Shown piece after piece: positions 8,453-20,088 of a DNA stretch of 64,000 nt (positions are counted from its first letter, which is position 1; each line of letters starts with the position of its first letter). Origin of the DNA: Candidatus Amarolinea dominans (GTDB lineage Bacteria > Chloroflexota > Anaerolineae > SSC4 > Amarolineaceae); the NCBI GenBank assembly GCA_016719785.1, contig JADJYJ010000008.1:186001-250000 (forward strand), read 5' to 3'. The notes beneath the pieces were generated by a model. It did not search any database. It was not told the DNA's origin and worked only from the letters and a program-made list of their open reading frames with translations. The position numbers and the translations under genes were made by a program.

Positions 8453-10087
8453 ATGCATGCAACCATGCTCCTGACCGATGCCCGCATCTACACGCAGGAT
8501 GCGGAGCGCCCAACCGCCCGCGCCGTCGCGCTGGCCGGTAATCGCATCCTGGCGGTGGGTGATGATCTGAGCCACCTGACCGGCCCTGATACGCAGACGC
8601 ACGATCTGGGCGGCCGCACGATGCTGCCCGGTTTCATTGATGCCCATATCCACTTCGTCGGCTGGGCCTTGCAGCGGCGCTGGGTTGACCTGGCCGGCGT
8701 GCTGAGCGCGGCGCAGGCCCTGGCCGTCATCGCGCGCAAGGCGGGTCAGATGGCGCCTGGCCGCTGGCTGCGCGGCGGCGGCTGGGACGCCAACGTCTGG
8801 CCGGAGGGCCTGCCCACGCGGCAGACGCTCGATCAGGTCGCGCCCCTGCATCCCGTGGCCCTGGACAGCAAAGATTGGCATTCGTTGTGGGTCAACAGCC
8901 TGGCGCTGGCGCGGGCCGGCATCACGGCATCCACGCCCGACCCCGCCGATGGCATGATCGAGCGCGATCCGCAGACGGGCGAGCCGACCGGCATCCTGCG
9001 CGAGAACGCCGTCAAGCTGCTGGATGGCGTCATCGAGCAGCCAGGCCTGGACGAGAGCTGTGCGGCCACGCTGGAGGGCATCCATCTGGCCTGGGCCAAC
9101 GGGCTGACCGGCATCCACGAGGCCAACGACACGGCGGAGATGCTGGCCTTTCGCACCTATCAGGCTCTCCTGCGCCGCGGCGAGTTGGGGCTGCGCGTCA
9201 ACCAAGCCATCCCGCGCGCGCAGCGTCAGGCGGCCATTGATCTGGGCCTGCAGAGCGGCTTCGGCAACGACTGGCTGCGCCTGGGCAGCGTCAAGTTCTT
9301 TGCCGACGGCGCGCTCGGCTCGCAGACAGCCTGGATGTTGGAGCCGTATCGCGGGCGGCCGGACTGGCGCGGCATCTGTACGCTGGACCCGGAGGAGTTT
9401 ACCGAGGAGGCGCTGGCGTGCAGCGCGGCCGGCCTCAGCGTGATGATTCACGCCATCGGCGACCGCGCCAACCGCCATGTGCTGGACGCGCTGCGCCTGG
9501 TGCGCGCGGCCGAACCAGAATGGCAGACCGGCCAGGCCCAGCCGGCGCGACCCTGGCCGCCGCTGCGCCACCGCATCGAGCATGTGCAGATCATCCATCC
9601 GGACGACGCCCCGCGCCTGGCGCAGTTGGGCCTCATCGCCTCCATGCAGCCCATCCACGCGACCAGCGATATGCTCAACGCCGATCGCTCATGGGGTGAG
9701 CCGCGCGTGCAGGGCGCGTACGCCTGGCGCAGCCTGCTCGCCAGCGGCGTGACCCTGGCTTTCGGCTCCGACGCGCCGATCGAGGCGCCGGACGTGCTGG
9801 CCGGCATCCACGCCGCGGTGACGCGGCGCCGCGCGGACGGCGCGCCCGGCCCGGCCGGCTGGCAGCCGCAGGAGCGCATCAGCGCGGCGGAAGCCGTGCG
9901 CGCCTACACCCTGGGCGCGGCCTTTGCCAGCGGCGAAGAAGCGAGCAAAGGCTCCATCACCCCCGGCAAACTGGCCGATCTGGTGGTGCTCGACCGCGAC
10001 ATCTTCGCCTGCCCGGCTGAGGAGATTTTGCAGACTCGCGTGTCGGCGACGGTGCTGGATGGGAGGGTAGTGTACGGGGAGCTGTGA
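8453..10087 (+). CDS. YtcJ-type amidohydrolase (metal-dependent hydrolase)
   Basis: This 544-residue protein is an amidohydrolase-superfamily enzyme of the YtcJ/LAF3 type. It has GFIDAHIHF near residue 60 (the HxH metal pair), VMIHAIGDRAN near 330, HRIEHVQ near 378, and the C-terminal FGSDAPIE with its metal-binding Asp. The tail GKLADLVVLD is the usual beta-sandwich return. Substrates of this group are mostly unknown N-acyl or amide compounds. It has a good ribosome site (gagaggtgatcc) and stands alone after parB. Nothing ties it to the defence genes nearby. Confidence 0.88.
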   Translation: MHATMLLTDARIYTQDAERPTARAVALAGNRILAVGDDLSHLTGPDTQTHDLGGRTMLPGFIDAHIHFVGWALQRRWVDLAGVLSAAQALAVIARKAGQMAPGRWLRGGGWDANVWPEGLPTRQTLDQVAPLHPVALDSKDWHSLWVNSLALARAGITASTPDPADGMIERDPQTGEPTGILRENAVKLLDGVIEQPGLDESCAATLEGIHLAWANGLTGIHEANDTAEMLAFRTYQALLRRGELGLRVNQAIPRAQRQAAIDLGLQSGFGNDWLRLGSVKFFADGALGSQTAWMLEPYRGRPDWRGICTLDPEEFTEEALACSAAGLSVMIHAIGDRANRHVLDALRLVRAAEPEWQTGQAQPARPWPPLRHRIEHVQIIHPDDAPRLAQLGLIASMQPIHATSDMLNADRSWGEPRVQGAYAWRSLLASGVTLAFGSDAPIEAPDVLAGIHAAVTRRRADGAPGPAGWQPQERISAAEAVRAYTLGAAFASGEEASKGSITPGKLADLVVLDRDIFACPAEEILQTRVSATVLDGRVVYGEL

Positions 10088-10096
10088 GCGTGACGG

Positions 10097-10456
10097 TTAC
10101 GCCAAACCAAACACCTTACGAAGGCGCGCTTTGACCTGAGCCTGCATGGCAGGCGACAAGACACCCAGTTCACGTTGCAGCAGGGAGGTTGTGGCTGTCA
10201 TCAAACGGTGTAGTTGAAGGGTGGATGAAACCTGGAGTCCCGTTGCTCTGAAGTCCGTACTACGTGCGTCAATAACCAAATCGGTTTCCAGGAGTTTGTC
10301 TGGAATACGGCTCGTGACAAAAGCCAGGATCACGTGTCTATGCGGCCCAATGGGATCGGTGAGACAAACGGCAGGGCGGACCTTGCTGCTGGAAAGATCA
10401 TCGAATGGAAACGGGACGAGAATGACTTTATGCTTCGTCACGGAATGGCTTCCCAT
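10097..10456 (-). CDS. MazF/PemK-like toxin endoribonuclease
   Basis: This roughly 119-residue protein has the PemK/MazF core: KVILVPFPFDD followed by KVRPAVCLT, then a VILAFVTSRI strand. These proteins cut mRNA at short sequences when the antitoxin is lost. The reading frame overlaps the upstream small gene by 29 bases. A GTG at 10441 with GGGAAG before it is a more likely start than the ATG at 10456, which lacks a ribosome site. It sits convergent with the amidohydrolase. Confidence 0.8.
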   Translation of the reverse strand: MGSHSVTKHKVILVPFPFDDLSSSKVRPAVCLTDPIGPHRHVILAFVTSRIPDKLLETDLVIDARSTDFRATGLQVSSTLQLHRLMTATTSLLQRELGVLSPAMQAQVKARLRKVFGLA

Positions 10457-10682
10457 CGCTCAAAGAGTAGATATCTTCCTCGGCATCCTTGAGAAAGGCA
10501 AACGCCGGATTATGGGCTGCGGCGGCCAACCACTCGGTTTCTTCCCACTCGTCTGTGGGGGAATAGAGCACGATCACCCGCACCCGCTTGGGGCCGAAGA
10601 TAGGCAGCAGCTCATCCAGTTTCAGTTGACGGCGCTCATTCACAGTTCCGGTCAATTCGATGGCCGTCATCGTGGCTTCCAT
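10428..10682 (-). CDS. Small antitoxin-like protein upstream of MazF-like toxin
   Basis: This 84-residue protein has no strong family match that I recognise. It begins with an AbrB-like or tether-type strand segment (IELTGTVNERRQLKLDE) and ends in an acidic tail (KDAEEDIYSLSDGKPFRDEA), the usual form of an antitoxin that wraps a MazF. A GAGGAGG ribosome site precedes the ATG at 10682, and a TATAAT box on the minus strand lies at 10722-10727. It overlaps and precedes the toxin gene, the normal order for such pairs. Confidence 0.65.
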   Translation of the reverse strand: MEATMTAIELTGTVNERRQLKLDELLPIFGPKRVRVIVLYSPTDEWEETEWLAAAAHNPAFAFLKDAEEDIYSLSDGKPFRDEA

Positions 10683-10745
10683 GGTGACACCTCCTCAAGC
10701 AGCGAATCTTGTCCAGCGCCAATTATACACGAAGTCTCAATTTAT

Positions 10746-10850
10746 GGCGAGACACCCGCAGAGCTTGAGGCTCTGACGCCTGGAAAGGGCGCCGCGCATT
10801 CTCGTGGGCTTGAAACCGTGCCACAGCCGGAACAAAGACCACGGGCTTCC
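10746..10850. repeat. Direct repeat, copy 1, left of DUF4143 ATPase
   Basis: The first 68 bases match 12743-12810 with one mismatch, and the remaining 37 or so are diverged but alignable. Both copies have the same orientation and bracket the 11.0-12.6 kb module. On the minus strand they encode the same open peptide (MRGALSRRQSLKLCGC), suggesting a decayed mobile or REP-type element rather than a gene. Confidence 0.75.
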
Positions 10851-10878
10851 AGCAGTTCCAAATGTGGCTGGGTTTTTG

Positions 10879-10967
10879 ACCACAGAGATCACAAAGAACG
10901 CAGAGAGGCTACCAATTTGCGTCTGATCTGCCGTTTCTTTGTGTTCTCTGTATTCTCGGGTGGTTGA
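10879..10967. repeat. 'accacagag' inverted repeat
   Basis: The left arm gaccacagagatcacaaaga and the right arm ttctttgtgttctctgtatt..gggtggtt are imperfect inverted repeats separated by about 30 bases. This type of element is common in intergenic DNA of Chloroflexota and some other phyla. It lies between the antitoxin gene and the ATPase promoter. Confidence 0.55.
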
Positions 10968-11009
10968 ATGTGTGCTACATTTGGAACTCCTGAGTGAACA
11001 CGCAAGCGG

Positions 11010-11038
11010 TTGACAACCAATCGGGTCTCGTCTATAAT
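11010..11038 (+). promoter_or_regulatory. Consensus sigma70-type promoter for the DUF4143 ATPase
   Basis: TTGACA (11010-11015), a 17-base spacer and TATAAT (11033-11038) form a perfect consensus promoter, 45 bases before the ATG at 11083. Its strength is notable for a gene of this type. Confidence 0.85.
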
Positions 11039-11082
11039 GCAAGCGTGTTGCATATTGGACGATAAATCCAGGAGAGAACGGC

Positions 11083-12306
11083 ATGTATGTCGCTCGCACA
11101 CTCGAACCGTGGGTGCTCAGCGCGGCGGAGCAGTTTCCCGTCGTGTTGCTGACCGGGGCCAGGCAGGTTGGCAAGACCACCCTCCTCAGGCATCTCTGCC
11201 AGGAGGAGCGCACCTACGTGACCCTGGACGATCCTCTCGTCCTCAGTCTGGCCAGGGCGGAGCCGGCGCTGTTTATGCAGCGCTTTCCGCCCCCGGTGCT
11301 GATAGACGAGATGCAGTACGCGGCCGACCTGTTGCCCTACATCAAATTGGCCTCCGATCGCGCCCAACGGCCGGGGCTGTTCTGGCTCACCGGCTCGCAG
11401 CAGTTCCACCTGATGCAAGGGGTGTCCGAGTCGCTGGCGGGGCGCGTGGCCGTGCTGCACCTGCTGGGGCTTTCCAGAAGAGAGCGGCTGGGGCAAGGGC
11501 GAGAAATTCGTCCATTCCTGCCAACGCCTGCAGAGATTCAACAGCGAATGGGCGCCGGGGGCAAACTCACGCTGAGGGAGCTTTATCGGCTGATCTGGCG
11601 CGGTGCGTTGCCCGCAATCGCCCTCGACGACGCCGTGGAGCGCGATCTGTTCTACGGTTCCTACGTGCAAACCTACCTGCAGCGCGACGTGCGCGACCTG
11701 GCGCGCGTCGGTGATGAGATGGCGTTTGTGCGCTTTCTGCGGGCGACGGCCGCGCGCACCGGCCAGCTCCTGAATCTGGCCGATCTCGCGCGCGACGCGG
11801 ATGTGGCCCCAAACACGGCCAAAAACTGGCTCGCTATCCTGCAGACCGCCGAGATCGTCTATCTGCTGGAGCCGTATTCAACCAATCTCAGCAAACGACT
11901 CGTCAAGGCGCCCAAGCTCTATTTTCTTGACACCGGCCTGGCGGCCTACCTCACCGAATGGGCCAGTCCGGAGACCCTGGAAGCTGGAGCCATGTCCGGC
12001 CCGATTCTGGAGACCTGGGTGGTCGTCGAGCTGCTCAAGAGCTACTGGCACAGCGGACGGCGGGCGCCGTTTTACTACGTCCGCGACAAGGATCAGCGCG
12101 AGATTGATCTGCTGATCGTGCAGGATGGCATCGCTTATCCCCTGGAGATCAAGAAAACCGCCGCGCCGAGTCGGGATGATGTCCGGCATTTTGGAGCGCT
12201 GGCGCATCTCGGTTTGCCCGCCGGCCCTGGCGGCGTCATCTGTCTGGCGGAGCAGTCGCTGCCGCTCACAGCTACGGCCCAGTCCATCCCGGTCTGGGCG
12301 CTCTGA
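11083..12306 (+). CDS. AAA_14/DUF4143 ATP-binding protein
   Basis: This 407-residue protein has the AAA_14 ATPase at the N-terminus: Walker A LTGARQVGKTTLL near 24-36, Walker B PPPVLIDEMQ near 72-80, and sensor TGSQQFHL. The DUF4143 domain follows, with a PD-(D/E)xK-like end (REIDLLIVQDG..YPLEIKKTA: D and E-x-K). The family is abundant in mobile-element-rich genomes and of unsettled function. A consensus promoter and ribosome site (caggagag) precede it. It lies between two direct repeats, and its last 205 bases are duplicated at 33238-33443. Confidence 0.88.
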   Translation: MYVARTLEPWVLSAAEQFPVVLLTGARQVGKTTLLRHLCQEERTYVTLDDPLVLSLARAEPALFMQRFPPPVLIDEMQYAADLLPYIKLASDRAQRPGLFWLTGSQQFHLMQGVSESLAGRVAVLHLLGLSRRERLGQGREIRPFLPTPAEIQQRMGAGGKLTLRELYRLIWRGALPAIALDDAVERDLFYGSYVQTYLQRDVRDLARVGDEMAFVRFLRATAARTGQLLNLADLARDADVAPNTAKNWLAILQTAEIVYLLEPYSTNLSKRLVKAPKLYFLDTGLAAYLTEWASPETLEAGAMSGPILETWVVVELLKSYWHSGRRAPFYYVRDKDQREIDLLIVQDGIAYPLEIKKTAAPSRDDVRHFGALAHLGLPAGPGGVICLAEQSLPLTATAQSIPVWAL

Positions 12307-12327
12307 GCCACGAGCTAAAGGCGAGGC

Positions 12328-12615
12328 TTGCGGCGCCAGACCTTCCGCGTCACCTTCCTCGGACCAGGCGACAACATCCTGGACCTGATCCCCGAAGCCG
12401 GCGTCACCGACCTGCGCGCCCTGGGCCTCAACGAGCGCCAGGTACAGGCGTTGGCGTTGATGGTGAACGAAGGAAAAGAGTTCAATAACCAGACGTTTAG
12501 AGAACTCTTTGGAGTCACCGACCGCACTGCGCTGCGTGACCTTACCGCTCTCGTAGCTACGAAGTACGTGCGGCGGGTCGGAGAAGGACGCAAAATTCTC
12601 TATGTCGCCACGTGA
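12328..12615 (+). pseudogene. 3' fragment of an AlbA_2/RecG-like regulator (winged-helix end)
   Basis: The frame encodes about 95 residues. It begins within a strand motif (TFRVTFLGPGDN) and continues with a winged helix (LNERQVQALALMVN..FRELFGVTDRTALRDLTALV). This matches the C-terminal end of proteins with an AlbA_2 (Schlafen-like) domain plus C-terminal helix-turn-helix. The large N-terminal part is missing and no ribosome site is seen, so I treat it as a remnant brought in with the repeat-flanked segment. Confidence 0.6.
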
Positions 12616-12742
12616 ATGTCGGGATTCGCAAAAAAATGTCGGGATTCGTGTCGGGATTCCAACCTCCCTGATGTGCCTCCAATGACGCGACTAAGCAACG
12701 GAAAGCAGACTTCGTAAGGAACATGCTCCGGGTAGTTGGCAC

Positions 12743-12847
12743 GGCGAGACACCCGCAGAGCTTGAGGCTCTGGCGCCTGGAAAGGGCGCCGCGCATTCTC
12801 GTGGGCTTGACACTACGCCATAACCCAAACAAGACCACAGGCTTCAC
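12743..12847. repeat. Direct repeat, copy 2, right of DUF4143 ATPase
   Basis: This is the second copy of the repeat at 10746-10850, in the same orientation. The 12616-12742 stretch before it has a short local duplication (atgtcgggattcg twice) and no gene. Confidence 0.75.
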
Positions 12848-12888
12848 CCGCGCTTGATAACGAATACCGCCGGTCGTACATTAGTCGG

Positions 12889-13062
12889 ATGCCGTGGCTT
12901 CTGGATGCAGCCGAACCGTGGACGCGCGACCGGACGCTGCGCGACCTGCCCGGCCGGCTGGAGGAGGACATCAAGCACTCAGATGATCAGAGATCAATGG
13001 CACCGACACCGCACCAGGCCCAGCTCGAATCCCACAAACGCCGTGCCTTTTGTTCGTCGTAG
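12889..13062 (+). pseudogene. Gene fragment, unrecognised (PWLLDAAEPWTRD)
   Basis: An open frame of 57 codons begins with a protein-like segment (MPWLLDAAEPWTRDRTLRDL..LEEDIKH) and then runs antisense into the 3' end of the SDR gene, where the sequence stops looking like protein. No ribosome site is visible. It looks like a truncated end of an older gene cut by the SDR junction. I do not recognise the family. Confidence 0.35.
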
Positions 13063-13886
13063 GATTCCTCGCTTGAACGTCTCTCTTTGCCATCCACGAT
13101 GAACTTGCCGCCGACGCCTTCCAGGTCAGGATCGGTGGCGGCGACCATGTACGATGTGGAAGCCTGCTCCAGTGAACGTGCAAAGGGCATGCGCGCCAGG
13201 ATTTGCTTGTAGAGGAAGCGATCGGCCAGCGACGTCCTGCGTTCGGCAATGGCTGCGGGCACGAAGCCCGGACACACCGCGTTCGAGGTGACGCCCGTAC
13301 CCGTCAGCCGGCGCTGCAGCTCATACGTAAACCACATGTTCGCCAGCTTGGAGTTCCGGTAGAAGACATTGGCGTCGTAGTACTTTTCCCCTTTCAGATT
13401 ATCGTAATCGAAATCCGGCGGCTTCCCGCCCGCGTATCCAGGGATGTGCAGTTGCGAAGACACCGTGATCACGCGCGCCGGGGCTGAGCGCGTCAGGTCG
13501 TCGAGCAAGAGATTGGTGAACAGGAAGTGCCCGAGGTGATTCGTGCCAAACGTCAGCTCGAACCCGTCGGCCGTGAACCTGGCTTGCTTGCCTGGGATTG
13601 ATCCGCCAGCGTTGTTGATCAAGACGTGCAGCGGATAGCCTTTGGCCTGAAAGGCAGCAGCGCACTGCCGCACCGATGCGAATGACGCCAGGTCGAGCGG
13701 GATGGACTCGACGCTGGCGTGCGGGTGGCGCGCGTGCATCCGCGCGATGGCCTGCGCGCTGGTCTGTTGGTTGCGCGAGGCCATGACGACATGAAAGCCA
13801 TGCGCCGCGAGCTTGCTGGCGGTGGCAAATCCAATGCCACTATTCCCGCCCGTAATCATGGCGACGCGTGGTGAGTTGACTGACAT
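12987..13886 (-). CDS. Short-chain dehydrogenase/reductase (retinol dehydrogenase-like)
   Basis: This 299-residue classical-type SDR has the cofactor loop TGGNSGIG (12-19), NNAG (91-94), the catalytic Ser in TVSSQ (143-144) and Y176-x3-K180 (FYRNSK). Arg after the first strand (ASRNQ) suggests NADP(H). It most resembles the group of retinol dehydrogenases and protochlorophyllide-reductase-like SDRs. The substrate is unknown. It is transcribed toward the fragment region, opposite to the defence operon, and its last codons (SWAWCGVGAIDL) may be altered by the junction with the fragment at 12889. Confidence 0.85.
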   Translation of the reverse strand: MSVNSPRVAMITGGNSGIGFATASKLAAHGFHVVMASRNQQTSAQAIARMHARHPHASVESIPLDLASFASVRQCAAAFQAKGYPLHVLINNAGGSIPGKQARFTADGFELTFGTNHLGHFLFTNLLLDDLTRSAPARVITVSSQLHIPGYAGGKPPDFDYDNLKGEKYYDANVFYRNSKLANMWFTYELQRRLTGTGVTSNAVCPGFVPAAIAERRTSLADRFLYKQILARMPFARSLEQASTSYMVAATDPDLEGVGGKFIVDGKERRSSEESYDEQKARRLWDSSWAWCGVGAIDL

Positions 13887-14108
13887 GAGGTAGGTTTCCT
13901 TTCGATGTTGTCCGGGTTGCAGTGGGCGACCACCCGATGCTTGCCCCAGCTGGTCAGCGCATGTCTTACCAGGGCGGCCGCGGCTTCGAGATGTTCATGG
14001 CTTCACTCCAAGCCATCAGAGTATACCCGGCCGCGCCGACTGTGGGAAATTACCCATGATGATGCGAAACCTCTTGCGCGGGCTGGCCCTGTCCGCGGCG
14101 CGGCCACA

Positions 14109-14137
14109 TTGACAGGTAAAGCATCCTGTTTTATACT
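14109..14137 (+). promoter_or_regulatory. Strong promoter of the defence operon
   Basis: TTGACA (14109-14114), 17 bases, TATACT (14132-14137) stands 131 bases before the helicase start. It is the only good promoter I see ahead of the 14.3-31 kb gene run, and it lies in the 381-base gap (13887-14267) between the divergent SDR and helicase genes. That gap otherwise holds nothing I recognise. Confidence 0.8.
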
Positions 14138-14267
14138 GAATGATCCTCTGCAGCAGACTCAGTGCTTCGGCCCAGAATGACAGGGGTGTGGACGAGACAG
14201 GGAATGAGAAAAACGGGGAACGGGCGTCTGTTCTGAGCGCTTGAGAGCCACTCGAAAGGAACCTGGT

Positions 14268-17813
<3,546 letters not shown>

Positions 17814-17880
17814 TGAAGTCGTTCCTATACGTGATAAACCCGTCCAGCAGTTGTGAGACGATGATCCGGAGACCAAGACT

Positions 17881-19209
17881 ATGCATCTAAAGAAGGTTGT
17901 CCTCAGGGATTTTCGCTGCTTTGAGGAGTTCGAGATAGATATCCATCCGCGCCTGACTGTGCTGGTGGCGGAGAACGGCGGCGGCAAGACGGCCGTATTG
18001 GATGGTATCGCCATCGGCCTTTCTCCAGTCCTGCGCTATCTGTCCTCCGCTAACCAGCGTCTCTCCGGTCCCGGTATCGAAGATACTGACTTCCGCCTCG
18101 AATTGAAGCGTTCTACGCTCCCATTGATGCCCGAATTCGGCGGGGATGACGATTGGGGGGTGAGCGATTACGCCCAGGTGGTGATCGAGACCCTGACCGG
18201 GCCAAAATGGGATAACTGGCGCGCCTCTGCCCTTGGAAAACAGCCAGAATCCAAGGTTGGGCAAAGTGAGATTACTGCTTACGCAGTCGGGGTTCTTGAC
18301 AGTCTCAAGACCGCAACTCCGCAACTGCTGCCCGTCTTTGCCTATTACGGCGCACGTCGTGGTTGGCTTGTCATCCCGGAGCGGCTGCGGGAGTCAAAGG
18401 TGAATTACACCCACCCAACTTCTGCACTGGTAGGGGCGCTGGAATCGCTCAGCGACTTCAAAGAGATGCTCAAGTGGTTTGACGTGGAGGAAGCCGCCGA
18501 ACTGCGAGCCAATAAGGGGCTTAGATCGGCGGACCACGATGCGTCTGCTGCGCTCTCAGGAGTTCGTTCGGCCATCAGCGCAATTCTTGGCGGCGCCTAC
18601 GAGACCCCACATTTCAACAGGAAGCACAAATTCGTCGTCGAGTCGCAGAACGGCAGCGTACTCCAGGTCTCCCAACTCAGCCAGGGTTACCAAAGTATGC
18701 TGGCGCTAGGAATGGACTTCGCTCGCCGTCTCGCCCTCGCGAATAGCCATCTGCCTGCTCCGGCAGACGCGCCGGCCATCATGCTCGTAGACGAGATAGA
18801 CCTGCACTTGCATCCCTCCTGGCAGCAACGTGTGCTTGGCGACCTCATGCGCGCCTTTCCCAAAACGCAGTTCATCGTCACCACCCATAGCCCCCAGGTG
18901 CTTAGCACCGTGCCGATGGAAAGCATCCGCATTATCAAGGAAGGTACTGTCTACGCCGCGCCACCCGGCACGGACGGCGCCGAGGCGCAGCGCATCCTGG
19001 AGGATGTGTTTCAGGTTTCGCCGCGCCCGAAAACTCGCATGTCTGACGCGCTTGACGAGTATCTTCGACTGGTGGATGCCCGTGAATGGGCGGGTCCACG
19101 CGCCTTGGAACTCCGGCAAGTGCTTGATAAGTGGAGTCAGGGACACGAACCGCGGCTCTTCGAAGCCGATCTGCAGATCGCCAACATGAAGTGGGAGGCC
19201 GGAGAATGA
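17881..19209 (+). CDS. RecF/SMC-like ATPase of a Septu-like pair (PtuA-like)
   Basis: This 442-residue protein starts with HLKKVVLRDFRCFEEFEID and has Walker A AENGGGKT (30-37), an ABC-type signature LSQGYQSM (about 262) and Walker B LVDEIDLHLHPSWQ (about 301-313), followed by TTHSPQVL. This is the AAA_21/RecF build. Its last bases overlap a TIGR02646 HNH gene, the arrangement of Septu (PtuA-PtuB) and of some retron effectors. ATP hydrolysis probably gates the nuclease partner. There is no reverse transcriptase nearby, so a retron is excluded. It is preceded by a 67-base gap after the helicase and has a GGAGA ribosome site. Confidence 0.85.
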   Translation: MHLKKVVLRDFRCFEEFEIDIHPRLTVLVAENGGGKTAVLDGIAIGLSPVLRYLSSANQRLSGPGIEDTDFRLELKRSTLPLMPEFGGDDDWGVSDYAQVVIETLTGPKWDNWRASALGKQPESKVGQSEITAYAVGVLDSLKTATPQLLPVFAYYGARRGWLVIPERLRESKVNYTHPTSALVGALESLSDFKEMLKWFDVEEAAELRANKGLRSADHDASAALSGVRSAISAILGGAYETPHFNRKHKFVVESQNGSVLQVSQLSQGYQSMLALGMDFARRLALANSHLPAPADAPAIMLVDEIDLHLHPSWQQRVLGDLMRAFPKTQFIVTTHSPQVLSTVPMESIRIIKEGTVYAAPPGTDGAEAQRILEDVFQVSPRPKTRMSDALDEYLRLVDAREWAGPRALELRQVLDKWSQGHEPRLFEADLQIANMKWEAGE

Positions 19210-20069
19210 AGAAATGTAGGAAACTCTCCGAACCACCCACACTTGAGGCCTACCGCCTGGCTCAGCCTCAGGGTTCTTGGGACCAGATGCGAAATGACTC
19301 GTTTTACGGAGGACAACAGGCGTACACCGATGTCAAGCGCACTCTTGTCAGGGGACAACGCTGTCTGTGTGCATACTGCGAAATCGAGATCGCTGGTGGC
19401 ATGGACGACGCAGGGATCAATGCGAAAAAACATGAACAACGCGTCGAGCATTTTCATCCCAAGGAAGATCGAAGTGGTACCCTTAACTGGGCGCTCCACT
19501 GGTCCAACCTGTGGGCGGTTTGTCCCGGCGGCTCTCAACGCCCTCCCGACGGCATTCCTTTTGACCCAAGCCGTTACCTGCCGCCGTTGCCAGCGAATCT
19601 GAGCTGCGACGCCTTCAAAGATCATCAGATTCAGGCTGGCAAGCTGCCTGCAAGCCCGGAGGGCTGGCTTCTGGCGTCCGACGAAGTCCCGGCTTTCCCG
19701 CTCCTCTTCCAATTTGCCCCGAATGGAACTCCAGAGCCTCACCCACAGAATTGCGGGGCCCTGGCTCTACCAGGCAGCCACTACCCGAACACGACCACGC
19801 TTGTTTCCAAGACCATCGAGCATCTCAATCTCGGGTGTCCGCGACTCAACCGAAATCGTTGTATCGCCAAAGCCCAACTCGAAAAGCAGATTAGGAAAGC
19901 GCAGCAGTCGGCGCCTGGCGTTCCTCCGCAGAGCGTGATGCTCGACTTGGCGCGCCGCCTGCTCTCACAAGACGCCGATTCTCCGTGGCCGCAGTACTTC
20001 TCCCTGGTTCGCTGGCGTCTGGGCGATCCAGCAGAAGCCCATCTGCAGTCGCTCAATTACGCCGGATGA
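19206..20069 (+). CDS. TIGR02646-family HNH nuclease (PtuB-like)
   Basis: This 287-residue protein has a CLCAYCE pair near 53-58, VEHFHPK near 81 and the W-x-NLWAVC block near 100-107, which together form the ββα-metal HNH site of the TIGR02646 family. The family is the nuclease subunit of Septu and of the PtuAB arm of Ec78-type retrons. The ATG overlaps the ATPase stop (ATGA). Its position inside a DUF1156/DUF499/helicase operon, rather than alone, is unusual and suggests recruitment as an effector. Confidence 0.85.
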   Translation: MKKCRKLSEPPTLEAYRLAQPQGSWDQMRNDSFYGGQQAYTDVKRTLVRGQRCLCAYCEIEIAGGMDDAGINAKKHEQRVEHFHPKEDRSGTLNWALHWSNLWAVCPGGSQRPPDGIPFDPSRYLPPLPANLSCDAFKDHQIQAGKLPASPEGWLLASDEVPAFPLLFQFAPNGTPEPHPQNCGALALPGSHYPNTTTLVSKTIEHLNLGCPRLNRNRCIAKAQLEKQIRKAQQSAPGVPPQSVMLDLARRLLSQDADSPWPQYFSLVRWRLGDPAEAHLQSLNYAG

Positions 20070-20088
20070 CCCAAAATAGGACAATGTC

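Noticed and set aside
17881..20069. Retron with ATPase/HNH effector
   Set aside because: No reverse transcriptase gene and no msr/msd-like RNA region nearby. The pair is called Septu-like instead.
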